A stretch of 64,000 nucleotides of DNA from an uncultured Spirochaetota bacterium (GTDB taxonomy: Bacteria; Spirochaetota; Spirochaetia; Treponematales; Rectinemataceae): NCBI GenBank assembly GCA_903821875.1, contig CAIJMU010000187.1, positions 22,905 through 86,904 of the forward strand, read 5' to 3'. The position numbers and the translations under genes were made by a program. The notes under the pieces were generated by a model. That model worked only from the letters and a program-made list of their open reading frames with translations, made no database searches and was not told the origin of the DNA. Below, piece after piece: positions 25,363 through 33,922 of this stretch (its first letter is position 1; the number at the start of each line of letters is the position of its first letter).

Positions 25363-26261
25363 GCGTCTTCATCGACCGCGATGACACTATCCTCATCCAG
25401 GGCATCACCGGCAGCGAGGGTTCCTTCTGGACCAGGCACATGATCGAACTCGGCACCACCGTCGTTGTCGGCGTAACCCCCGGCAAGGAAGGCCAGAGCG
25501 TCGAGGGCATCCCCGTCTACCACTCGGTGCGCCGGGCTGTCGCCGCACATCCAGCCAATGCTGCCATGATCTTCGTGCCTCCGCGCTTTACCAAGGACGC
25601 CGTCTTCGAGGCCCTCGACTCAGGCATCAGGAAGATCGTCACGATAGCCGAGGGGATTCCCCTCCACGAATGCCTCGAGATCAGGGCTGCCGCCCGCGAC
25701 CGGGGCGCCCGCGTGGTCGGCGGCAATACCTCGGGCGTCATCAGTCCCGGCCGCGCCATGATGGGCATGTTCCCCTACTGGATAGAACGGGTCTACAAAC
25801 CAGGGCGCATCGGCATCATGACACGCTCCGGAAGCCTCACGAACGAAGTGACCGCCATGGTCGTAGCCGCAGGTTTCGGCGTCTCGAGCCTTATCGGTGT
25901 GGGTGGCGACTCCGTGCCCGGCACGCGCTTTGCGGAACTCCTTCCCGACTTCCAGGCCGACACTGGCACTGACGCGGTCGTCATAATTGGTGAGTTGGGC
26001 GGAACGATGGAGGAGGAAGTGGCCGAGGCCATGGAAGCCCGGCGCTTTAACAAACCCCTTGTGGCCTTCCTCGGCGGGCGCAACGCCCCCAAAGGCAGGC
26101 GCATGGGCCACGCAGGAGCCATCGTCACGGGAGGCAAGGGTACGGTCGAAGGCAAGACAGCCACCCTCAGGAAAGCTGGCGCCCTGGTAGCCGCACGCCC
26201 CCGTGAGGTCGGCAGCCTCCTTTTCGAACTCCTGGGCAGAAATCCTGGGTCGAAGGCCTGA
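25359..26261 (+). CDS. ADP-forming acyl-CoA ligase, alpha subunit
   Basis: A 300-residue SucD-type subunit. It has a CoA-binding Rossmann region (ILIQGITGSEGSFWTRHMIE), the segment GIMTRSGSLTNEV, the GVGGDSVPGT loop and the phospho-His251 in GHAGAIVTGGKGT, all conserved. It completes the ligase that would recover ATP from sulfoacetyl-CoA. The start at 25359 is set by overlap with the beta subunit. No citrate-cycle gene is nearby, which supports a pathway-specific role. Its stop and the transporter start share bases (TGATG at 26259-26263). Confidence 0.86.
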   Translation: MSVFIDRDDTILIQGITGSEGSFWTRHMIELGTTVVVGVTPGKEGQSVEGIPVYHSVRRAVAAHPANAAMIFVPPRFTKDAVFEALDSGIRKIVTIAEGIPLHECLEIRAAARDRGARVVGGNTSGVISPGRAMMGMFPYWIERVYKPGRIGIMTRSGSLTNEVTAMVVAAGFGVSSLIGVGGDSVPGTRFAELLPDFQADTGTDAVVIIGELGGTMEEEVAEAMEARRFNKPLVAFLGGRNAPKGRRMGHAGAIVTGGKGTVEGKTATLRKAGALVAARPREVGSLLFELLGRNPGSKA

Positions 26262-27805
26262 TGGCTGCATCCGGGGGGGATTCCAGGGCGAGGTCACCGG
26301 AGAACCGCCATACCGGTCCCCAGTCAGGCCCCCAGCCCATCCTGCCGCCCCGCGAGCGCAAGGCCCCCTCCCCCCAGCGCCGCCTCGCGATACTCGGCAT
26401 TGGGATAGTCGTACTTGTGCTTGTATTCGGGGCACGCATCCCTGAGTCGATCCGTACCGTTCACGGCGCGACCCTCGCCCCTTCTGGCCAGCACGCCCTT
26501 GCCGTCCTGGCCTTTGCCCTCGTGCTCTGGATCGGGGAGGCCCTCCCCTTCCACATGACAGGCTTTATCGCCATGGGACTCCTTGCCCTCGTGAATGTCC
26601 AATCCTGGTCGGAGCTCGTCAAGACCGGCTTTGGCGACGAAGCGACAGTCTTCTTCATCGGCGTACTCGCCCTTGCCTCTGCATTGGGTCGATCGGGCCT
26701 CGCCGCCCGCCTCGGCCGCCTCGTCCTCCGTTTCGCAGGAGGCTCGACGCGCGCCCTGGTCTTCTGGTTCCTGGTTGCAGGTGCCTTCCTCGCGATGTGG
26801 GTGACGGCCCTGGCCGCGGCTGCCCTCATGCTGCCCCTGGCCCGAGGCATCCTCCGTGACGAGGGCGACGAGCCGGGAAGCAAGTTCGGCGCTGCCCTCA
26901 TGCTAGCCGTGGCCTTCGGCCCCCTTGTCGGCGCCTGCGGCGCGCCCTCGGGCTCGGGCTCCAATCCCGTCGCCCTCCGTTTTTTGGCCGACATCGCCCA
27001 ATTCCATATCAGTTACCTCGACTGGATGCGTATCGGCATTCCCGTCGTCATCGCCCTCCTCCCCCTGGCCTGGGCTGCGATCCTCCTCCTCTTCCCCCCC
27101 GAACGCAGGCGGCTGCGTAGCCCAGGCACGAATCTCCTGGCGGCAGGTTCCCAGAAGGCGACGCCGCTCTCTCGCGACGAAAAGGCTACGGGCATCGTCT
27201 TTCTCCTCGTCGTCGCCTGCTGGCTCGGAGCGCCCTGGCTTGAAAAGCTCGTAAGTGTGAAGATATCCCTGGCCCTCGTGGCCGCCCTCGGCGCGGCCGC
27301 CCTCTTCCTTCCCGGCCTCACTTCCTTCCGCTGGAAGGAGCTTGAAAAGGACATGGACTGGGCAGGCATCCTCCTCATCGCAACGGGTATCGCCCTCGGC
27401 ACGGCCCTCTACAAGAGCGGCGCGGCAGCCTGGGCCGCATCCCTGGTGCTGGGAGGCATCGGCTCCCTCTCGCCCTTCTGGCGCATCGCGGCGGTGGTCG
27501 TGGGAGTGCTGGTGGTCAAGGTGGTCTTCTCGTCCAACACGCTGACGGGGACCATCATAGTACCCCTGATCCTGGCCCTCGGGGTCACGCTGGGCATCGA
27601 CGCGCGCCTGCCCGCCCTGGCGGCAGCCTTTACAGCCAACCTCGCGGTCATCCTGGTTACGACGAGTCCGGTCAACGTGCTTCCATGGTCGACAGGCTAC
27701 TTCTCCATCGCCGACATGGCCAGGACCGGCTTGGTCTTCGCCCTGCCCGCAGCCCTGGCGCTGGCAGCGATCTTCAGCCTCCTCGGACCGCGGCTACTAA
27801 TGTAG
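26261..27805 (+). CDS. DASS/SLC13-type anion transporter
   Basis: A 514-residue integral membrane protein with about 11-12 hydrophobic segments after a ~45-residue polar N-terminus. Segments such as GFGDEATVFFIGVLALASAL, MWVTALAAAALMLPLARGIL and SNTLTGTIIVPLILALG followed by VTTSPVNVLPWSTGYF fit the divalent anion:sodium symporter (SLC13/ArsB-like) superfamily. As the last gene of the operon whose end product should be sulfoacetate, it is probably the sulfoacetate exporter; uptake of an organic acid or sulfonate is the alternative. Translationally coupled to the ligase. Confidence 0.8.
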   Translation: MAASGGDSRARSPENRHTGPQSGPQPILPPRERKAPSPQRRLAILGIGIVVLVLVFGARIPESIRTVHGATLAPSGQHALAVLAFALVLWIGEALPFHMTGFIAMGLLALVNVQSWSELVKTGFGDEATVFFIGVLALASALGRSGLAARLGRLVLRFAGGSTRALVFWFLVAGAFLAMWVTALAAAALMLPLARGILRDEGDEPGSKFGAALMLAVAFGPLVGACGAPSGSGSNPVALRFLADIAQFHISYLDWMRIGIPVVIALLPLAWAAILLLFPPERRRLRSPGTNLLAAGSQKATPLSRDEKATGIVFLLVVACWLGAPWLEKLVSVKISLALVAALGAAALFLPGLTSFRWKELEKDMDWAGILLIATGIALGTALYKSGAAAWAASLVLGGIGSLSPFWRIAAVVVGVLVVKVVFSSNTLTGTIIVPLILALGVTLGIDARLPALAAAFTANLAVILVTTSPVNVLPWSTGYFSIADMARTGLVFALPAALALAAIFSLLGPRLLM

Positions 27806-27833
27806 CCGGCCGCTCCGACCACGCCCGGCTCCC

Positions 27834-29483
27834 CTAGAAGCTTATCTCCTTCGACTTCGACACCTTCATGAAGATCGCCAGGGACACAATGGTCAGCATT
27901 GTAAGGATCGTAGCCAGGGCGGCTGCGTAACCGTAGTTGCCGCGCGTCACGAAGGTATAGATTCCCAGGGTCAGGGTCACTGTCTTGGAGTTGTAGAGAA
28001 TGATGGCCGCCGACAGTTCGGTGATGATCGTCACCCAGCTGATGATGGCACCGGAGATGATCCCGTTCCCCATCATCGGCACAGTGATCTCGAAGAAGGT
28101 CTTGAGCTTCGAGGAGCCGAGGCTGATCGCGGCCTCCTCCACGGTGATGGGTATCTGCTGGAGTATGGCCACCGAGGACCGGATGGTGTAAGGCAGGCGG
28201 CGTATGCAGAGGGCGATGACCATGATGGCCACCGTGCCGGTGAGCACCAGGGGCTTCTTGTTGAAGGCCATCACGAGGCTGATGCCGACCACCGAACCGG
28301 GGATGACATAGGGCAGCATCGACATGGTGTCGATGGTCGAGGTGACGAGGTTGGGCCGCCGCACCACGAGGTAGGAGATGATGATACCTATTATGATCAC
28401 CGCCACGAGGGCAATGCCGCCGATGACAAAGGTGTTGGGGATGGAGTCGCCCATCCGCTTCAAGGCCGCAGTGTAGCTGCCGAAGGAGTAGCCAGGCTTG
28501 AAGATCTTGCCCGAGGTGTTCTGGAAGGACTGGTAGACGATGTAGAGCTGGGGCAGGAAGGAGAGCCCGACAATCCCGTAGGTGAAGAGGTGGATGAAGA
28601 CGTTGAAGGGCCCCTTGGCCTTCTTGCGCTCGATGGGATGGAGGGCGTTCATCGTAAAGGCGAAGCGGCTGGAAAGGTAGCGCTGCACGAGGAAGAAGGC
28701 TGCAGTTATGAGGATGGCGATCACGCTGATGGCTGCGGCAAAGTTGAAGTCGGTACCGGTCTCACCGAGGAACTGCGTGTAGATCTCGACCGTGAAGACC
28801 CGGTAGCCCTCGCCAATGAGGAGGGGCGTGCCGAAGTCGGCGAAGGCACGCATGAACACCAGGAGGCCAGCCGCAAGGATGGTGGGCATGCAGAGAGGGA
28901 TGACGACCTTGAAAAATCTTGCGACACCAGAGCAGCCCAGGTTGTCGGAAGCCTCCAGGAGGGAATTGTCGATGTTCTTGAGCGCTCCCGAGAGATAGAG
29001 GAACACGAGGGGAAAGAGCTGGAGGGTCAGCACCAGGAGGATGCCATTGAAGCCGTAGATGTCCGGCATCACCAGGCCCGTGAGCTGCTTGACGAAGACA
29101 GTGATGATGCCCGAGCGGCCCAGGAGCTGGATCCAGGCATAGGCGCCGATAAAGGGCGCGGACATGGAACAGAGTATTATGAGAACCTGGAGGAAGGACT
29201 TCCCCTTCATTTCGTAGAGGTTGTAGAAATAGGCCATCGGGACCCCGATGACCAGGGTCAGGATAGTTGACCAGATCGTGACGTTGAAGCTGTGGACGAG
29301 GGTCTGCCAGTAGTACTTGGCGCCGAAGAACTTCGCGAACCACTCGAGGCTCAGGCTTCCATTCTCAGCCACCACCGAATTGCGGAGGATCGCAAACATG
29401 GGATAGAGGAGGAAGATGGCATAGGCGATGAAGATGGCGACGTAGAGCACCGTCCAGATGTCGAACATCCGCCTTCGCGCCAT
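27834..29483 (-). CDS. ABC transporter permease, two fused MetI domains
   Basis: A ~549-residue permease with about 12 membrane segments and two copies of the binding-protein-dependent transport domain. An EAA-type loop is visible in each half (EASDNLGCSGVARFFKVVIP and EEAAISLGSSKLKTFFEITV). Fused permeases of this kind occur in FbpB (iron), AfuB (hexose phosphate) and 2-aminoethylphosphonate importers. ATG at 29483 is chosen because it follows the ATPase stop by one base; the longer frame from 29552 would overlap it. Substrate is unknown; the setting between SQ genes raises a sulfonate as a candidate. Confidence 0.85.
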   Translation of the reverse strand: MARRRMFDIWTVLYVAIFIAYAIFLLYPMFAILRNSVVAENGSLSLEWFAKFFGAKYYWQTLVHSFNVTIWSTILTLVIGVPMAYFYNLYEMKGKSFLQVLIILCSMSAPFIGAYAWIQLLGRSGIITVFVKQLTGLVMPDIYGFNGILLVLTLQLFPLVFLYLSGALKNIDNSLLEASDNLGCSGVARFFKVVIPLCMPTILAAGLLVFMRAFADFGTPLLIGEGYRVFTVEIYTQFLGETGTDFNFAAAISVIAILITAAFFLVQRYLSSRFAFTMNALHPIERKKAKGPFNVFIHLFTYGIVGLSFLPQLYIVYQSFQNTSGKIFKPGYSFGSYTAALKRMGDSIPNTFVIGGIALVAVIIIGIIISYLVVRRPNLVTSTIDTMSMLPYVIPGSVVGISLVMAFNKKPLVLTGTVAIMVIALCIRRLPYTIRSSVAILQQIPITVEEAAISLGSSKLKTFFEITVPMMGNGIISGAIISWVTIITELSAAIILYNSKTVTLTLGIYTFVTRGNYGYAAALATILTMLTIVSLAIFMKVSKSKEISF

Positions 29484-29484
29484 G

Positions 29485-30600
29485 TCAGGCCCCGATTGCG
29501 TCGTTGCGGACGCCAGCGAGGATGTTCCTGCTTCCATCAGGCGTGAAGACATTGATCATTTCGGGCCTGGGCGCAAGAGACATCACGCTGCCCTCGGGTA
29601 TGGCGTTGTCGAGCCTGGATTCCTGGATGATCTCGCCCTGCTGGCCCGAGTCGAGGTGGACATGATAGTGGGTATTGGGTCCAAGGAAGACTGCGCTGTC
29701 CACCGTCGCCCTGAGTCCGGGCTCTCCCTCGGCACCGATCCTGAATTCCTCGGGTCTGATCGAAGCGAGGACGGCCATGTCCTTCCGGAATTCCTCGCGT
29801 ACATTGGGAAGGGGAACCGAATAGCCGTCGGAAAAGCGAAGCGTCATGGCCGGGCCCTCCGTCTCAAGCCGGGCTTCGATGAGGTTGGTCCGCCCGATGA
29901 AACTCGCGACAAAGAGGTTGGCTGGCCGCTGGTAGATGTCCCTCGGCGTGCCGAGGTGCTGGATGATCCCGTCCTTCATCACCGCGATGCGGTCGCTCAC
30001 CGCCATCGCCTCTTCCTGGTCATGGGTGACATAGACGGTGGTGATGCCGATGCGGTGCTGGATCTCCTTGATCGCGAAGCGCATCTCGACCCGGAGCTTG
30101 GCGTCGAGGTTGCTGAGCGGCTCGTCCATCAACAGGACATCTGGCTGGATGACTAAGGCCCGCGCGAGGGCCACCCGCTGCTGCTGTCCACCTGAGAGCT
30201 TTTCGGGCATGCGGTCGCGGAACTCGGCAATCTTCATGAGCTCGAGGAATTTCAGGGTCTCGCTCTCGATGCGGTCCTTGGCGTACTTGCGGTTCTTGAG
30301 TCCGAAGGCCACGTTGCGCTTGACCGAGAGGTGGGGGAAGATCGCGTAATTCTGGAATACCATGCCGATGTTCCGCTTGCTCGGATCCACAAGGTTGATG
30401 AGCCGGTCATTGAAGAAAAAGTCGCCGCCCTCGATCGTGTTGAAGCCTGCGATCATCCTGAGCAGTGTGGTCTTGCCACAGCCCGAGGGTCCGAGGAGGG
30501 TGAAAAATTCCCCCTCCCTGATGTCGAGCGAGAGGTCGGGGATGACCGTGCTCTGGCCGTAGCGTTTGACGGCGTTCCTGATCCTGATACTTACGCTCAT
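29485..30600 (-). CDS. ABC transporter ATPase, PotA/FbpC type with TOBE domain
   Basis: A 371-residue ATPase. Walker A is GPSGCGKTTLLRMIAG near residues 37-52, signature [15 protein letters not shown] near 136, Walker B VLLMDEPLSNLD, and H-loop VYVTHDQEEAM. A C-terminal TOBE-like region follows (MAVLASIRPEEFRIG...). It energises the fused permease downstream. Sugar ABC importers elsewhere in the window lack an ATPase, so this one, or an MsmX-type ATPase elsewhere, might serve them. The gene begins after a hairpin with a short T-run (30645-30670). Confidence 0.92.
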   Translation of the reverse strand: MSVSIRIRNAVKRYGQSTVIPDLSLDIREGEFFTLLGPSGCGKTTLLRMIAGFNTIEGGDFFFNDRLINLVDPSKRNIGMVFQNYAIFPHLSVKRNVAFGLKNRKYAKDRIESETLKFLELMKIAEFRDRMPEKLSGGQQQRVALARALVIQPDVLLMDEPLSNLDAKLRVEMRFAIKEIQHRIGITTVYVTHDQEEAMAVSDRIAVMKDGIIQHLGTPRDIYQRPANLFVASFIGRTNLIEARLETEGPAMTLRFSDGYSVPLPNVREEFRKDMAVLASIRPEEFRIGAEGEPGLRATVDSAVFLGPNTHYHVHLDSGQQGEIIQESRLDNAIPEGSVMSLAPRPEMINVFTPDGSRNILAGVRNDAIGA

Positions 30601-30644
30601 GGTCTTTCGATCCTCCCCTGGGCTTTCATGTGGAATGGCGCGCC

Positions 30645-30670
30645 AAAAACCGGGCGGGTTCGCCGCCCGG
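30645..30670 (-). terminator. Intercistronic hairpin/attenuator
   Basis: Reading leftward, CCGGGCGG (30670-30663) pairs with CCGCCCGG (30657-30650), followed by TTTTT (30649-30645). It lies between the binding-protein gene and the ATPase gene, so it probably terminates most transcripts and keeps binding protein in excess over the membrane components. Confidence 0.65.
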
Positions 30671-30687
30671 CTTGCACCGGTGCTTCC

Positions 30688-31698
30688 CTAGTTCAGCTTG
30701 GCCCAGAGGTCGGACCACTTCTTCTGCATCTCTTTCTTGTGGGCGGAGGTGTAGGCGATGTCCTCGTAGGCGACCTTTATGGACGACATCGGCTGGAGAT
30801 TGGGATTGGAATTGGGGAACTTGGGATTGACGGTCCTGTTGGTGAGGCCCGCGACGATCTTCTGGCACTCGTCAGAGACGAGGAAGTCCATGAAAAGCCT
30901 GGCATTGTCAAGGTTCTTGGCACCGGCGACGATGGCACTGGCGGCGGGAAGCCAGACAGCCCCTTCCTTGGGATAGACGACGCGCACGTTCTTGGCGCCA
31001 TCGGCGAGGAGGGCGACGGAGGGATCCTCATAGGTGAGTCCGACAACGTACTCGCCGGCGTAGACGCCCTTGTAGACCGCCGAGGAACCGGAGGTGAGCT
31101 TGCCGCTGAGCTGCTTGATCAGGGACTCGACATAGGTCCAGGCCTGGGGGCTCTCGTAGCCACCCTTTACCAGGAGGATGTTGCAGAGCTGGGCCCAGGC
31201 GCTCGAGGAGTCGGCGGGATTGGCCGAGGCGATCTTGCCCTTCAGCGCGGGATTGAGGAGATCGTCATAACTAGTGATAGTGAGCCCAAGCTGCTTCTCG
31301 AGGTCGGTGTTGACCAGGAGATTGCTGCCGGAAAGGAGGTAATTGGTGAAGAACCCCGTGGTGTTCTGGTAGCCCGCAGGAAGGCTGGCGTTGTTCTTGG
31401 CGACATATTTCTGGAAGATATCGAGGTTGGTCAGGTAGACGCCCATGTTGACGCCGCCGAACATCACGTCAGACTGGGGGTTGGCCTTCTCCGCGTTCAG
31501 CTTGGACAGGGCGGGTCCCGTGCCCATGGACTGGAGGCTGACCTTGATGTTGTTCTTGTCGCCGAAGTAGGTCAGGATGCCCTGGATCTCCCCGTCGGAG
31601 TTCGGCGAGTACACGATCAGGTTGCCTGCGGCGAAGGCCATGCTGCCCATGGCGAATAGGGCGACGACCGCGAGTGCGGCCCTGTTACGGATTTTCAT
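30688..31698 (-). CDS. Periplasmic binding protein, Fe/AEP/hexose-phosphate type
   Basis: A 336-residue secreted binding protein with signal sequence RNRAALAVVALFAMGSMAFAA. The mature start NLIVYSPNSDGEIQGILTYF and the body (GKIASANPADSSSAWAQLCN, NRTVNPKFPNSNPN) fit the FbpA/AfuA/PhnS group of solute-binding proteins. No triad of Tyr/His ligands that would prove iron binding is evident to me. It begins the three-gene leftward transporter, has its own promoter (31772-31799) and an AGGAGG ribosome site. Substrate unknown; hexose phosphate, phosphonate and sulfonate are the family-based candidates. Confidence 0.85.
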   Translation of the reverse strand: MKIRNRAALAVVALFAMGSMAFAAGNLIVYSPNSDGEIQGILTYFGDKNNIKVSLQSMGTGPALSKLNAEKANPQSDVMFGGVNMGVYLTNLDIFQKYVAKNNASLPAGYQNTTGFFTNYLLSGSNLLVNTDLEKQLGLTITSYDDLLNPALKGKIASANPADSSSAWAQLCNILLVKGGYESPQAWTYVESLIKQLSGKLTSGSSAVYKGVYAGEYVVGLTYEDPSVALLADGAKNVRVVYPKEGAVWLPAASAIVAGAKNLDNARLFMDFLVSDECQKIVAGLTNRTVNPKFPNSNPNLQPMSSIKVAYEDIAYTSAHKKEMQKKWSDLWAKLN

Positions 31699-31771
31699 GA
31701 GATCCTCCTGGAAAAAACAGTGGTTTGCCGTTCCAAGGCCGACCCTTCCAGATCGTGAACGGGTGAAGGAA

Positions 31772-31799
31772 AGTATAGTTCCATCTGCCCAAAGGTCAA
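31772..31799 (-). promoter_or_regulatory. Promoter of the PotABC-type transporter
   Basis: Leftward: -35 TTGACC (31799-31794), 16-bp spacer, -10 TATACT (31777-31772). It lies between the sulfoquinovosidase stop and the binding-protein start, so the transporter can be expressed independently of the SQ import genes. Confidence 0.7.
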
Positions 31800-31833
31800 T
31801 ACGGCACAGGGTCCCGCCGGCCTTTTTAAGCCG

Positions 31834-33912
31834 TTAGACCAACGAAGCCGCCCTGAAACAGCCCTCCCAGCGTGAGCCTCTGCGATACCAGGCCGCCGGC
31901 TGGCCAAGCGGGGCCGCAGCCTCGACCCAGGCCCTTCCAGGAGCTGCTTCCCCGGTCCACAGATGTACCCAATTGCCATCAATGATCCTGGCGCGGCGCG
32001 AGGTGGCGCCCTTCCGTAGCACCGGGGCGACCAGGAGGTCGGGACCACAGAGGAACTGGTCCTGGATGCGCCAGGCATGAGGATCGCCCTCGTCCGCGAA
32101 GAAGAGGGGCCGGAGGATGGGGGTACCGCGCGTGGAGCATTCATGGGCCAGGTCCCGGAAATAGGGTGAAAGGGCGACGCGGAGGCGGCCCATGCGGGCC
32201 AGGCCTTCCAGGGTCCCGGGATCCGAATCGAACTGCCAGTTGCTCTGGGGCCTGTTGCCCTCGTGGCTCCGCATCCAGACCGTAAAGGCCGCCATCTCCG
32301 CCCAGCGCAGGAAGAGCTCCTTGGTCCGCTTCAGGTGGAAGAGTGTCGTATAACCGCCGATGTCCGAATGGTGGTAGCCATGGCCCAGCATCGCCAGCGA
32401 GAGGGCCGCGGGGATCACGCTGGCTATGCCGTCGTCCTTCGACCAATCGACGTTCTGGTCTCCCGCCCACATGTGATGGCACCAGCGCTGGCTGCCCGAG
32501 TAGCCAGCCCGCATGAAGAAGGTCGCCTTCCCCAGCATGCCGGCTTCCTCGATAGCCTCGTAGTTGACCCGCGCCCAGAGGCTGGGCCAGAGGTTGTGGG
32601 CGTATTCCGCGGGGCTGCCGTCGAAGAGCGTACAGTCGGCAGGCAGGTACTCGCCGAAGTCGGCCATCCACCCGAGCATGCCCTGGCCCAGGAGATTCCT
32701 CTTGATCAGCTCCTTGAACCATGTCCTGGCCGCCGGGTTGGTGAGGTCGGGAATGCCGGCCTCGAACTCGCCGGCGTCCATGCGGTAGCTCGTGCCAGCG
32801 TGGCTTTTGACCAGGAGGCCGAGCCGGTCGAGTTCCCCGAAGATCGGCTTGTCAGAGGCGAAGTAGCAGTTGACATAGCCTAAGAAGGCGATCCCCTTTT
32901 CTCCTAATTGGGCACATTCGCGCTTCAGGTCAGGATAGAGGGAAGTATCGAGTTCCCAGTTCCAGGAAAGCCGCTTTCCGAAGCCCGTGTAGCGCACGCC
33001 TGCCCAGTCCTGGGCCCAGATGGCAGAGACAGGCACGCCGGCCGCACGCGCGGCCTGGGCCTTCGCCGTGCAGGTCTCAAGACCGCCCTGGATGCCCAGG
33101 GTGACTCCCTCGTGCACATAGTCAGGCGGTTCCGGCTGGAGGCCGAAATAGCGGGCGGTTTCCGAGGCGAGATCCTGCATGCCGGCGGCGGAGCCGAACA
33201 CGAGCCTCCGGGGTTTCTGCCTCGAGAGGAGGATGGCGCGGTCTTTGCCCCGGAAATCGAATTCCGACCAGGCATCGGTCTCGAGGTGGACACGGAGCCT
33301 CCGCGAGGTCGCATAACTCGGCTGGGGAAAGAAGGTCCACCACCAGGTGCCTCCCGCGCCGTCGGCCAGGTCGGCCTTCCAGGTTGTGAGGGTGAGCTTG
33401 TTGCGGCCCACTCCCTGCTCGCTCGTCCACAGGGGCAGCTTCCGCCCCCGCAGGTTGAAACGGGAGAACTGCTCGCCACAGCCGTAGATGCCCTCGCCCG
33501 GTTCAGTGACCAGGGAAAGCCTGTAGCGGTTGGCCCACTCGGGCCCTTCCAGGAATTCCAGGACGAGGCTTTCGGCTTCTCCGGCTCCACCCGGCAGCTC
33601 AGCGCGGCCGGAGTCCTCGGGACCCCGCCTCGGGCCCTTCTCCATGGCTATCGCAATCCGGACGAGGGCTCCACCAGGGCTTCGGAGAAGGACTTCAGCT
33701 GTCTCGCCCCGGCTCGAAAGCTCAGCCAGAGGCAGGGGCGTCCAGCCGGAGAGGCGGTCCTTCGTGCGGAAGTTGCCGCGATACATCCGGTAGCTCGCCT
33801 CGCCCTGGGCGAGGGCCAGGAAGGGACGCGAGGAGGTATGCGCAATGACGGTCTTCCCGTCGAGGCGAATCTCGAAACCCTCCCCTACCGCAGCCAGCTC
33901 CCAGCGGCCCAT
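31834..33912 (-). CDS. yihQ: Sulfoquinovosidase (GH31, YihQ-like)
   Basis: A 692-residue GH31 retaining alpha-glycosidase that should release sulfoquinovose from SQ-glycerol or plant sulfolipid. The match to E. coli YihQ is close throughout (YGCGEQFSRFNLRGRKLPLW, TSEQGVGRNK, AGDQNVDWS). Numbered from the ATG at 33912, the catalytic nucleophile is Asp418 (GWMADFGEYLP), the acid/base Asp485 (AGDQN), and the sulfonate-recognition residues of YihQ have equivalents Gln301 (WAQDW), Arg314 (FGKR), Trp317 (LSWNW) and Tyr521 (IGGYTT). The spacing to YihQ numbering (288, 301, 304, 405, 472, 508) is constant at +13. No signal peptide, so it acts in the cytoplasm after import. ATG at 33912 follows GAGGTG; a GTG lies three codons earlier. 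Confidence 0.95.
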   Translation of the reverse strand: MGRWELAAVGEGFEIRLDGKTVIAHTSSRPFLALAQGEASYRMYRGNFRTKDRLSGWTPLPLAELSSRGETAEVLLRSPGGALVRIAIAMEKGPRRGPEDSGRAELPGGAGEAESLVLEFLEGPEWANRYRLSLVTEPGEGIYGCGEQFSRFNLRGRKLPLWTSEQGVGRNKLTLTTWKADLADGAGGTWWWTFFPQPSYATSRRLRVHLETDAWSEFDFRGKDRAILLSRQKPRRLVFGSAAGMQDLASETARYFGLQPEPPDYVHEGVTLGIQGGLETCTAKAQAARAAGVPVSAIWAQDWAGVRYTGFGKRLSWNWELDTSLYPDLKRECAQLGEKGIAFLGYVNCYFASDKPIFGELDRLGLLVKSHAGTSYRMDAGEFEAGIPDLTNPAARTWFKELIKRNLLGQGMLGWMADFGEYLPADCTLFDGSPAEYAHNLWPSLWARVNYEAIEEAGMLGKATFFMRAGYSGSQRWCHHMWAGDQNVDWSKDDGIASVIPAALSLAMLGHGYHHSDIGGYTTLFHLKRTKELFLRWAEMAAFTVWMRSHEGNRPQSNWQFDSDPGTLEGLARMGRLRVALSPYFRDLAHECSTRGTPILRPLFFADEGDPHAWRIQDQFLCGPDLLVAPVLRKGATSRRARIIDGNWVHLWTGEAAPGRAWVEAAAPLGQPAAWYRRGSRWEGCFRAASLV

Positions 33913-33922
33913 GCTGTTCACC

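Noticed and set aside
24238..26261. The CoA-ligase pair as citrate-cycle succinyl-CoA synthetase
   Set aside because: It is translationally locked into the sulfosugar operon directly after an acylating aldehyde dehydrogenase, and no citrate-cycle genes are nearby. Substrate remains to be shown.
27789..27833. A GC-rich inverted repeat (AGCCGG...CCGGCT) between two convergent genes as a terminator
   Set aside because: Only a 6-bp stem with a large loop and no T-run on either strand.
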